A stretch of DNA of 54,724 nt from JBCBWG01 sp038523925 (GTDB lineage: Bacteria; Pseudomonadota; Alphaproteobacteria; Rhizobiales; Hyphomicrobiaceae), in assembly GCA_038523925.1 (NCBI GenBank), contig JBCBIY010000018.1, positions 1 through 54,724 of the forward strand, given 5' to 3'. Both the position numbers and the translations under genes were made by a program. Below the pieces are notes generated by a model. That model worked only from the letters and a program-made list of their open reading frames with translations, was not told the DNA's origin and ran no database searches. This document shows, one piece after another, positions 42,193 through 49,611 of the stretch. Position 1 is the stretch's first letter. The number at the start of each line of letters is the position of its first letter.

Positions 42193-44685
42193 TCAAGCCG
42201 AGAGGTCGGCTGCGCCCGTATTCCCGGTCCCGGTGCGGGCGGCGCGACGCGGCATGCGGAACGTGACCTTCGTGCCCTTGCCGGCTTCTGAGCTTAAATC
42301 GACGACACCGCCGTGCAGTTCGACCAGGCTTTTGACGATCGAGAGCCCAAGCCCGGCGCCACGATGCTTTGAGCCTTGCGAGCGGCTGTGGAAGCGCTCG
42401 AAGATGTTGCCTTGCTCTTCAGATGAAATGCCGAGGCCCTGGTCGGCGATCTGGAAGACGATCCAGTCGTGATCGCGCCAGCAGGACAGCTCTACTGTGT
42501 CGCCGACGCCGGAAAAGCCGATCGCATTCGAGAGCAGATTGAACAGGATCTGTTTGAGGCGCGCGGGGTCGCCTTCGAAACCACCGATATCGTCGGCTGT
42601 TCCGACATCAAGTGTCACCCGGCTGCGCGCGGCGCGGTCTTTGACGGCCTCAACCGCGCCGTCGATGACCTCGCGCGGATCGAGCATCGTCATCTGCAGC
42701 TCGAGCGCGCCAGCATCGATCGTCGCAATGTCGAGGATGTCGTCGATGATCGACAGCAGCGTTTTCGACGACGCGGAGATGTCGCTCAGATAGTCGGTTT
42801 GCTTGTCGTTCAGGTCACCGGTGCGGGGGCTTTCGAGAAGCTCGCTGAAGCCGATGATGTTGGTGAGCGGTGTGCGCAGTTCGTACGAGACGTGCGAGAT
42901 GAAGCGGCTCTTGAGTTTGTCGGCGGCTTCGAGGGCTTCGTTGCGTTCCTCAAGCACCTTTTGGCCCTGGCGGGTCGCGGTGACATCTGAGAACGTCACC
43001 AGTGTGCTGCCATCCGGCAGCGCGGTTGTCGCAAAGTCGATATGGCGCTCATCGGTGAGCTGCATCGAGCCAATCGCAGCCTTGTCCTCACCGCGCAGTG
43101 CGGTCGCTGCCTGCAAAAGCCGCGCCCAGACCGCATCGTCGGCGCTTAGCGGGCGCATGGCCTCGGTCAGTTCATCAATATGCGGCAGCGCGAGCAGCGC
43201 GTTGCGATCAAGCGCCCACATGTCGAGGAAGGCTGAATTAAACAGCCGCAAACGCCCGTCTGTCGCAAACACCGCGACGCCGTCGCTGAGGTTGTCGAGC
43301 GTTTCCGACTGTACCTGGTTCAGCGTGCGATAGCGCCGCTCCAGCGAAAGTTGCTCCGAGCGGTCTTCGTAGAAATAGGTGACGCCGCCGTCCGTGCGCG
43401 GCTCAGCAATGACTTCAAGCGTGCGCCCGTCCGGCAGGTGCCAGACGTCTTCTGCCTGCGCGCGCGTCTGATAACAGGCGAGCCGCTCATTGCGCCATGA
43501 TTGGTAGTTGGCAACGCTTGGCAGGCGCGAGGCGGTCCGCAGCCGGTCCAGGATTTCGCTGTCGGTTGGGCCGGTCTCCAACCACGACGCTTCCAGGTTC
43601 CAAAGCCGGCTGTAGGCCTCGTTGAAGAACGTGAGCTGCTGGTCGCCGTTAAAGATCGCAATTGCAGTTGAGACGCGATCGAGTGTCCGGTCATAGGCGC
43701 GCACCTGCCGGTCAAGCTCGCCCTGCGTCGTCTCAAGCTCGGCAACGTCAATGGCAGCCGCCGCCGTCACGCCCTCGACCGGCACGACGACGACGTCATG
43801 CGCTTTGCGATCGCCGCCGACGAGCAAATGCATGCGCTCGCGTTGCGGTTTGCCTTCGTCGATGCCAATGGCGATCGCTTGGCGTTGGCGGGCTTCGAGC
43901 AGCTCAATCTGCTGGGCGACGACCTCGGCGTTGCTCTCGGCTTCGACGGCGCGGACGTAGGCGGTGTTCACCCACTCCAGGCGGTTCTGGCTATCGCGCT
44001 GCCAGACCGGCATCGGCAGGGCATTGAGGACTGTGCGGCAGGTCTTGATGTCGCGCGCGAGGTCGCGCTGCTGTTCGATGATGCGGACGAGGTCGGTCTT
44101 GTAGCCGACGACGTCGCGGAAGCGCAGGATGGCGCGGCTGCCGGCGGCGCGGCCATCGGCTTCAAGGTCACCGCCCTGTTTGGTTTTGAGGAACAGACTG
44201 AACGCGCGGCCCTGTTCGAACAACGTATCGAGCGCGTGCTTAAGTTCCTGCGCGGATCGCGGGTCGAGCCACTGTCCGAAGTTGGGAAGCGTCTCGCGCG
44301 TCTCGGGCAGGCCGCGCACGGTCGTGAGCGTATGCGTGATGACGCGCAAGCCACGGCCCTGTTCCCAGAACACGAGCACCTGCGGCTCGGCGCGGAAGAC
44401 CGCTTCCGACATCAGCAGCTCGCGGCGGAGGTCAGCGGTCTCGTCGGTCAGTTCCGCAACGGCTTTGCGGGCGCGGTAGGTGATGAGCAGGATTGCGCCC
44501 GCGCCGCTCGCAACAGCACCGGCGAGAAGGGCGTACATCAGGAGCTGACCGGGCGAGAACGGGGCTTGCGCAGCCTGCCCATCGAGGACTGTTAGCGTCA
44601 GAATGAAGACGCAGGCGAGGCTTGCCAGCAGAAGCGCCAGCAGCTCACGGCGTGTCTCATCCGATCCGGCCTCGGAATGCAGCAT
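42193..44685 (-). CDS. divL: DivL-like PAS sensor (Tyr-type histidine-kinase homologue)
   Basis: 830 residues. Two transmembrane helices (about 13-35 and 47-69), several PAS-like domains (about 210-330, 335-455, 460-580), a HisKA helix pair and a full HATPase (DQGLGISSEEQGNIFERF, HRGAGLGLSIVKSL). The H-box reads KSRFISHVSYELRTPLTNIIGFSE: Tyr601 occupies the phosphoacceptor position where kinases have His. This is the hallmark of DivL, which in Caulobacter (Tyr550) controls CckA and polar cell-cycle signalling. DivL binds phosphorylated or unphosphorylated DivK rather than acting as a usual kinase. It lies between tsaE-amgK and ahcY. Confidence 0.9.
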   Translation of the reverse strand: MLHSEAGSDETRRELLALLLASLACVFILTLTVLDGQAAQAPFSPGQLLMYALLAGAVASGAGAILLITYRARKAVAELTDETADLRRELLMSEAVFRAEPQVLVFWEQGRGLRVITHTLTTVRGLPETRETLPNFGQWLDPRSAQELKHALDTLFEQGRAFSLFLKTKQGGDLEADGRAAGSRAILRFRDVVGYKTDLVRIIEQQRDLARDIKTCRTVLNALPMPVWQRDSQNRLEWVNTAYVRAVEAESNAEVVAQQIELLEARQRQAIAIGIDEGKPQRERMHLLVGGDRKAHDVVVVPVEGVTAAAAIDVAELETTQGELDRQVRAYDRTLDRVSTAIAIFNGDQQLTFFNEAYSRLWNLEASWLETGPTDSEILDRLRTASRLPSVANYQSWRNERLACYQTRAQAEDVWHLPDGRTLEVIAEPRTDGGVTYFYEDRSEQLSLERRYRTLNQVQSETLDNLSDGVAVFATDGRLRLFNSAFLDMWALDRNALLALPHIDELTEAMRPLSADDAVWARLLQAATALRGEDKAAIGSMQLTDERHIDFATTALPDGSTLVTFSDVTATRQGQKVLEERNEALEAADKLKSRFISHVSYELRTPLTNIIGFSELLESPRTGDLNDKQTDYLSDISASSKTLLSIIDDILDIATIDAGALELQMTMLDPREVIDGAVEAVKDRAARSRVTLDVGTADDIGGFEGDPARLKQILFNLLSNAIGFSGVGDTVELSCWRDHDWIVFQIADQGLGISSEEQGNIFERFHSRSQGSKHRGAGLGLSIVKSLVELHGGVVDLSSEAGKGTKVTFRMPRRAARTGTGNTGAADLSA

Positions 44686-44839
44686 GGGCGCGCGTTGCGA
44701 TCCGTCTCAACGTCAGTCGATGATGCAACGCAAACGGGCAACGCTGTACGGGGGCGAGAGCGTGAACAGGGACAGCGGCGAATCGAAACCCGCCGCGAAT
44801 CACTTTGCCACTTGGTGAGTATGGCCGATGGCGGGCGCG

Positions 44840-44900
44840 CCGCCCACCCTGGCGCGGACGCGCGCGATGAACACGCGCGGTGCCGCCGGTTGGTGGGCGG
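44840..44900 (-). terminator. Large hairpin between divL and ahcY, possible terminator of ahcY
   Basis: CCGCCCACC and GGTGGGCGG form a perfect 9-bp stem closing a 43-base loop with an inner GCGCG/CGCGC stem. It begins just after the ahcY stop on the minus strand. No T-run follows. Confidence 0.4.
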
Positions 44901-44906
44901 ACGGCC

Positions 44907-46307
44907 TTAGTAGCGGTAGTGCTCGGGCTTATACGGCCCGTTTTGCTCGACGCCGATATAGCTCGCCTGCTCGTTGCTGAGTTCAGTGAGGTTTGCGCCA
45001 AGTTTGCTAAGGTGGAGCCGCGCGACATGCTCGTCGAGGTGTTTCGGCAGCACGTAGACTTCGTTCTTGTAGTTCTCGCCACGCGTGAACAGCTCGATCT
45101 GGGCCAGCACCTGGTTGGTAAAGCTCGCCGACATCACGAAGCTTGGATGGCCGGTCCCGTTACCGAGGTTCAGCAAGCGGCCCTCGGACAAGAGCATCAT
45201 CCGCTTTCCATCCGGAAACTCGACCATGTCGACCTGCGGCTTGATGTTTGTCCACTTGTGGTTCTTGAGCGCTGCGACCTGGATCTCGTTGTCGAAGTGA
45301 CCAATGTTGCCGACGATCGCCATGTCCTTGAGCTGGCGCATGTGGTCGATCGTGACGACGTCTTTGTTGCCGGTGGCCGTGATGACGATGTCAGCGGTTG
45401 GCGCGGCTTCTTCGAGCGTGACAACCTCAAAGCCATCCATCGCAGCCTGCAGGGCGCAGATTGGGTCGGCTTCGGTTACCTTCACGCGCGCGCCCGCACC
45501 TGCGAGCGAGGCGGCCGAGCCTTTGCCAACGTCGCCATAGCCGCAAACGACGGCGACCTTGCCGGCCATCATGACGTCGGTTCCGCGGCGGATGCCGTCG
45601 ACGAGGCTTTCTTTGCAGCCGTATTTATTATCGAACTTCGACTTTGTAACGCTGTCATTTACGTTGATTGCCGGGAACGGCAGCATGCCGGCTTTTTGGA
45701 GCTGATAAAGCCGGTTAACCCCCGTTGTCGTCTCTTCGGTAACGCCCTGAATGGCGTCGCGCTGGCGTGCGAAAAAGCCCGGTGTTTGCTCAAGGCGCTT
45801 TTTGATTTGCGCGAAAAGGTATTCTTCTTCTTCTGATTCAGGGTTCGAGAGGACATCTTCGCCGGCTTCCGCGCGGGCGCCGAGCAGGATGTACATCGTC
45901 GCGTCGCCGCCATCGTCGAGAATCATGTTGGTCGGCTGACCGTCCGGCCACTGGAAGATGGCGTCCGTGTAGGACCAGTAGTCTTCGAGGCTCTCGCCTT
46001 TGATCGCGAACACCGGGACGCCGGTTTTGGCGATGGCGGCTGCCGCGTGGTCCTGCGTCGAAAAGATGTTGCACGAGGCCCAGCGGACGTCCGCTCCAAG
46101 CGCCGTCAGCGATTCGATCAGCACGCCCGTCTGGATCGTCATGTGAAGCGAACCGGTGATCCGCGCGCCTTTCAGCGGTTGCGCCTCTCTATACTCCTCG
46201 CGGCAGGCCATCAGCCCCGGCATCTCGGTCTCGGCGATGTCCAGTTCCTTTCGGCCAAACTCGGCGAGGGAGAGGTCTGCGACGGCGTAATCTTCTTTGT
46301 TTGACAT
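44907..46307 (-). CDS. ahcY: S-adenosylhomocysteine hydrolase
   Basis: Splits S-adenosylhomocysteine to adenosine and homocysteine, relieving product inhibition of methyltransferases. 466 residues from the ATG at 46307 (MSNKEDYAVADLSLAEFGRKEL), the family start; the open frame extends 28 codons upstream. NAD-binding GYGDVGKGSA, the catalytic NDSVTKSKFDN segment and the C-terminal KPEHYRY are intact, as is the extra ~40-residue insertion typical of proteobacterial enzymes. A palindrome, promoter and structured leader precede it (46390-46556), which suggests specific control. Confidence 0.97.
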   Translation of the reverse strand: MSNKEDYAVADLSLAEFGRKELDIAETEMPGLMACREEYREAQPLKGARITGSLHMTIQTGVLIESLTALGADVRWASCNIFSTQDHAAAAIAKTGVPVFAIKGESLEDYWSYTDAIFQWPDGQPTNMILDDGGDATMYILLGARAEAGEDVLSNPESEEEEYLFAQIKKRLEQTPGFFARQRDAIQGVTEETTTGVNRLYQLQKAGMLPFPAINVNDSVTKSKFDNKYGCKESLVDGIRRGTDVMMAGKVAVVCGYGDVGKGSAASLAGAGARVKVTEADPICALQAAMDGFEVVTLEEAAPTADIVITATGNKDVVTIDHMRQLKDMAIVGNIGHFDNEIQVAALKNHKWTNIKPQVDMVEFPDGKRMMLLSEGRLLNLGNGTGHPSFVMSASFTNQVLAQIELFTRGENYKNEVYVLPKHLDEHVARLHLSKLGANLTELSNEQASYIGVEQNGPYKPEHYRY

Positions 46308-46389
46308 GCGGTTGGCTTTCCTGACGGCGGCCTTGGCCGGAGTTGACCTGCCAGAGCGCCGAGGCGGCGGCAGTGTTCGGTTGTGACGC

Positions 46390-46448
46390 AATCGCGGGCG
46401 CGCTGTCCCGGGATGATTGGCTCAATCCGGGGCAGGAATGCCGCGATT
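46390..46448 (-). ncRNA. Candidate structured element in the ahcY 5' leader
   Basis: Nested inverted repeats within the ahcY leader: outer AATCGCGG/CCGCGATT (8 bp), middle CTGTCCCGG/CCGGGGCAG (one mismatch), and terminal ATTG-gct-CAAT. Together they form one long hairpin of about 59 bases, 83-141 bases upstream of the start codon. It does not obviously match a riboswitch I know; it could be regulatory or only a stable leader. Confidence 0.4.
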
Positions 46449-46494
46449 CCCAACAGTCGACCTACACCGCGACGTCCGCGGCAGATCTCCTCGG

Positions 46495-46538
46495 GTGATG
46501 GTGCACCTATAGGCGCGCACCTCACCTTGGGTCAAGAC
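46495..46538 (-). promoter_or_regulatory. Likely ahcY promoter
   Basis: On the minus strand TTGACC and CTATAG are separated by about 17 bases, close to the consensus for the housekeeping sigma factor. It lies about 200 bases before the ahcY start and implies a long leader. Confidence 0.5.
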
Positions 46539-46540
46539 AT

Positions 46541-46556
46541 ATAAAGACATCTTTAT
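46541..46556. promoter_or_regulatory. Palindromic operator candidate upstream of ahcY (SahR-like)
   Basis: ATAAAGACATCTTTAT: a perfect 7-bp inverted repeat around a 2-base centre, adjacent to the -35 element of the likely ahcY promoter. It resembles, as far as I recall, the motif of SahR-type ArsR-family repressors that sense S-adenosylhomocysteine in proteobacteria. The regulator gene is not in this window. Confidence 0.5.
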
Positions 46557-46819
46557 GTTGTGATGTCATCGCGTCGCGCTGCGGTGGCCGGAGGAGAAAT
46601 TGTTCCGCGTTGAGACGAGCCGAAACAAATTTGAAAGTTATGGGCAGTGTTATCCCAAATTTTATGTAAATTGGTTTATCGGGAATGAATGAGATCGTTC
46701 AAATGTTTTGCAGATTTAAGAAGATTGAGAAAGGCAATTAAATAGCTGTTGGCGAAATTTACTTGTCCGCAATAGTTGCAGTGTGAGTGTGCACGTCGGA
46801 TATTTGTTCAGGAGGCAGT
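46557..46819. other. AT-rich upstream region of the TadG-like gene
   Basis: About 260 bases, markedly richer in A+T than the rest of the window, with no gene. It contains an imperfect CCAAATTT...AAATTGG repeat at about 46653-46674 and ends with AGGAGG before the TadG ATG. It probably holds the promoter of that gene and may be bound by nucleoid proteins. Confidence 0.5.
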
Positions 46820-48187
46820 ATGTCCAGCGTGCATCAAGGGTGCCAGTATAAAGCGCCCGATGTGGATACGGCGAGTGTTCCTCGTATTCGCAAAACCCGA
46901 GCCACAGGCTCAACTCTTTCCCGTTTCCGGCGGGACGAACGCGGCGTTGTCGCGATCATGTTCGCCGGTGTGTTCGTGCTGTTGTTCGCGTTTGTGGGTA
47001 CAGCCGTCGACTTCGGTCGTTGGTTGTCGGTTCGCGATAATACGCTGCGCGCCATGGATGCTGCGGTTCTCGCAGCCGGCCGTGCGATGCAGATCAATGG
47101 CCTGTCAAACACTCAAGCTCTTGAAGTGGCGCGCCGCTACTTCGACGAGAACAAGAACGGTCGTCTCGATTTCGAGAACGTCACGTTTCAGCTCGAACAG
47201 AACGGGACGGTGATTGCATCGATCTCGCGGTCGAGTGTGAATACCCCGTTCCTCGGCTTCATGGGTGTTCCGCAGCTCGAAGTGAATGCCGTGTCGCGCG
47301 CCGTGCTTTCGGCCGGTGGCAACTCAGGCACCAACATCGAGATCTCGCTGATGCTCGACACGACCGGCTCGATGGGCTGGGAGGGTAAGATGGGCGACCT
47401 GAAGGACGCGGCGACCGACCTGATCGACATTGTGGTTTGGGAAGACCAGTCCAACTACTACGCCAAGGTTGGCCTCGCGCCATTCTCAGAGCACGTCAAC
47501 GTCGGTCGGGACTACTACAAAGATGTCACGCATCGCTCGAGCATTCCGGGCAACAACGTGAAGCGGACCTGCGTCCGTGAGCGCAAAAAGAGCAACAAAA
47601 AGTACACCGACGACCAGCCGAACTATAACGGCCGCTTCCAGCACTACCCCGGTGGCGGAACCTGCAAGAGCGGCAACGTCATCGTCCCGATGACGAACGA
47701 CAAGCAGGTCCTGAAAGACGCGATTGACGACCTCGAGACGACCGGTGGTACGGCCGGGCACCTTGGCACCGCTTGGGCCTGGTACCTGCTGTCGCCGAAC
47801 TTCAACTCGATTTGGCCGTCAGCGTCTGACGCCGCACCGTACTCTGATCTCAACGCGATCAACACGGTGACCCACGGCGACCAGACACTTGAAGTGCCGA
47901 AGCTGAAGAAGATCGCAGTCCTGATGACCGACGGTACGTATAACCGCCAGTACAACGGGATCAACTCGAGCACGCAGGCAAAGCAACTGTGCACGGCGAT
48001 GAAGAACAAAGGGATCGAAGTCTACGCGATTGGCTTCAAACTTCCCTCTTCGGGTTCGGCGCAGGACGTGATGAGCAGCTGTGCAACGTCTGAGGAGCAC
48101 TTCTACGATGCCGACAACGGTGAGGAACTCCGCCTCGCGTTCCGCGACATCGCTCTGAAGATTTCGACACTCCGTCTGATGGAATAG
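46820..48187 (+). CDS. TadG-like pilus assembly protein with von Willebrand A domain
   Basis: 455 residues from the ATG at 46820, preceded by AGGAGG. A basic N-terminus leads to RFRRDERGVVAIMFAGVFVLLFAFVGTAVDFGRWL, the TadE/TadG signal-anchor at about 36-65. The rest is extracytoplasmic: from about 172 a von Willebrand A fold with MIDAS DTTGSMG and later VLMTDGTYN and VYAIGFKLP. TadG-type proteins work with the Flp/Tad pilus or adhesion systems. No other tad gene is in the window. The segment between MIDAS and VLMTDG carries two Cys (KRTCVRERKK and GGTCKSG) that might form a disulfide. A strong hairpin follows. Confidence 0.87.
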   Translation: MSSVHQGCQYKAPDVDTASVPRIRKTRATGSTLSRFRRDERGVVAIMFAGVFVLLFAFVGTAVDFGRWLSVRDNTLRAMDAAVLAAGRAMQINGLSNTQALEVARRYFDENKNGRLDFENVTFQLEQNGTVIASISRSSVNTPFLGFMGVPQLEVNAVSRAVLSAGGNSGTNIEISLMLDTTGSMGWEGKMGDLKDAATDLIDIVVWEDQSNYYAKVGLAPFSEHVNVGRDYYKDVTHRSSIPGNNVKRTCVRERKKSNKKYTDDQPNYNGRFQHYPGGGTCKSGNVIVPMTNDKQVLKDAIDDLETTGGTAGHLGTAWAWYLLSPNFNSIWPSASDAAPYSDLNAINTVTHGDQTLEVPKLKKIAVLMTDGTYNRQYNGINSSTQAKQLCTAMKNKGIEVYAIGFKLPSSGSAQDVMSSCATSEEHFYDADNGEELRLAFRDIALKISTLRLME

Positions 48188-48213
48188 CGTCCTCCATCAG
48201 AACAAGTATCCGA

Positions 48214-48242
48214 GGAAGGGGCCGCCACCAGCGGTCCCTTCC
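48214..48242 (+). terminator. Terminator hairpin after the TadG-like gene
   Basis: GGAAGGGGCCGC-cacca-GCGGTCCCTTCC: a 12-bp stem with one G-T pair, 27 bases after the stop. The following bases are only modestly T-rich. Confidence 0.6.
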
Positions 48243-48331
48243 GCTTGCGTGTTGCTTACTTTTAAGCGCGATGGCCGGCTGTCGATGCGCGGCTTGAGCG
48301 AAGGGCGGGGTTAAGAGATCCAATGCCGGAT

Positions 48332-48664
48332 CTAGTCGCTGTCCTCGACACATTCCTCGTCGAAGCCGCACGCGACGAGATCTGACAGCGCCTTTAACGC
48401 CGCGGCCGCATCAGGTCCGCTTGCACTGAGCGTCAGTATCGTCCCGGGGCTCGCAGCCAGCATCATCAATCCCATGATCGATGTCGCGTCGACGTCCATG
48501 TCCTCGCGAACAACCCTGACGTCAGCGTCGAAGCGTTCAGCGCATTTGACGAACTTTGCCGACGCGCGGGCGTGCAGGCCTTTGACGTTGCGGATCAGGA
48601 CGGTTGCCGTGAGGACCGCGCCGCCGCCGCTGGTGCCGTCCATGTTCATTGCGTCGCGTTGCAT
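48332..48664 (-). CDS. ptsH: HPr-type phosphocarrier protein
   Basis: Phosphocarrier of the regulatory PTS. H31 in NVKGLHARASAKFV is the phospho-His (His15 of E. coli HPr), and S62 in DATSIMGLMMLAAS is the site for HprK (Ser46 of Bacillus HPr). 110 residues; the N-terminal 15-20 and the acidic C-terminal tail (FDEECVEDSD) are extra. Internal ATGs 5 and 7 codons on are possible starts. No sugar permease is present nearby, so it is more likely a signalling than a transport component. EIIA lies ten bases upstream. Confidence 0.93.
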   Translation of the reverse strand: MQRDAMNMDGTSGGGAVLTATVLIRNVKGLHARASAKFVKCAERFDADVRVVREDMDVDATSIMGLMMLAASPGTILTLSASGPDAAAALKALSDLVACGFDEECVEDSD

Positions 48665-48673
48665 CGGGCGGGA

Positions 48674-49078
48674 CTACTGCGTCGTATCCAGTAGCTGGCT
48701 CGCGACGGTCACGTACTTGCGCCCCGCCTCTTTGGCCTTGTCGACGGCCGTGGCCAGATCATGATCGCCGCGCACGCCTGCGAGCTTGATGAGCAAGGGC
48801 AGGTTCACGCCGGCGACGACCTCCGCACCGGTCTCATTCATCACCGAGATCGCGAGGTTCGAGGGTGTTCCGCCGAACATGTCCGTGAGCACCGCGACGC
48901 CCTTGCCGGTATCGACTGCCTTGATCTTGGTCAGGATCTCGGACCGTCGTTTGTCCATATCATCGTCCGGGCCGATCGCGACGGTTTCCAGATGCTCCTG
49001 CTGCCCAACCACGTGCTCAAGCGCACTGCGGAACTCGTTGGCGAGCCGCCCATGGGTGACGATGACGAGGCCGATCAT
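48674..49078 (-). CDS. PTS EIIA component, mannose family
   Basis: 134 residues from the ATG at 49078 (MIGLVIVTHGRLANEF); the frame is open 23 codons upstream without family similarity. H9 in VTHG is the phosphorylated His. TDMFGGTPSNLAI is conserved in EIIA-Man. The absence of IIB/IIC/IID genes implies a regulatory role, as in other alphaproteobacteria. It lies between hprK and ptsH. Confidence 0.92.
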   Translation of the reverse strand: MIGLVIVTHGRLANEFRSALEHVVGQQEHLETVAIGPDDDMDKRRSEILTKIKAVDTGKGVAVLTDMFGGTPSNLAISVMNETGAEVVAGVNLPLLIKLAGVRGDHDLATAVDKAKEAGRKYVTVASQLLDTTQ

Positions 49079-49143
49079 GACAACCTTTGTCTGTTCGCGA
49101 AGGCGCGCATGCGGCGGCATACGATACGAGCCGCCGATGACAG

Positions 49144-49611
49144 TCAACCGCGTGTGCGGCGTTCCTGGAGCGCGATCAGCACCTTGAGATGCGCGGAGGC
49201 TTCGAATGGTCGGATTGTGCGTCTTGGGAGTGCAACGCCCGCGATTTCAACGGTCGGAAGTGGGTCCGGCGGCAAGCGCTCGGGTTGCTCTTCGCCAAGA
49301 TCAATGACGAGGCGCACGTGCGCTTTTTGCCGATAGCTGATGCGACGGATGCCGAGACCGCGGATTTCGATGAGCCCTGCGATCGGTTTGGGTGCTGAGG
49401 CTTCGAGGTAACCTTCGCCGGTGGCCGTCAGTTGGACCTGATCGTCGGAAACAAGCTCGGCGGGGGCTGCGATCAGCGGCGGTTGTGGCGCAAGCGCAAG
49501 ACACCGGAGCGCAAGATCAGACTTGCCGCTGCCGGGCGGGCCGCGAAGCAGAACGCACTCGTCTCCAAGCGCGATCGCCGTCGCGTGCACGACCGTGACA
49601 GCACCGGTCAC
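49144..49611 (-). CDS. hprK: HPr kinase/phosphorylase (short form)
   Basis: Phosphorylates or dephosphorylates the Ser of HPr. 155 residues: only the C-terminal catalytic domain is present, without the N-terminal domain of Firmicute enzymes (about 310 residues), the usual alphaproteobacterial form. The P-loop GPPGSGKSD is at 24-32 and EIRGLGI holds the family signature. ATGA overlap with chvG suggests translational coupling to the two-component system, and EIIA follows. Confidence 0.92.
   Translation of the reverse strand: MTGAVTVVHATAIALGDECVLLRGPPGSGKSDLALRCLALAPQPPLIAAPAELVSDDQVQLTATGEGYLEASAPKPIAGLIEIRGLGIRRISYRQKAHVRLVIDLGEEQPERLPPDPLPTVEIAGVALPRRTIRPFEASAHLKVLIALQERRTRG

Noticed and set aside
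46308..46500. SAH or SAM riboswitch of a known class
   Set aside because: I could not match the leader to a consensus I know; kept only as an unclassified structured element.
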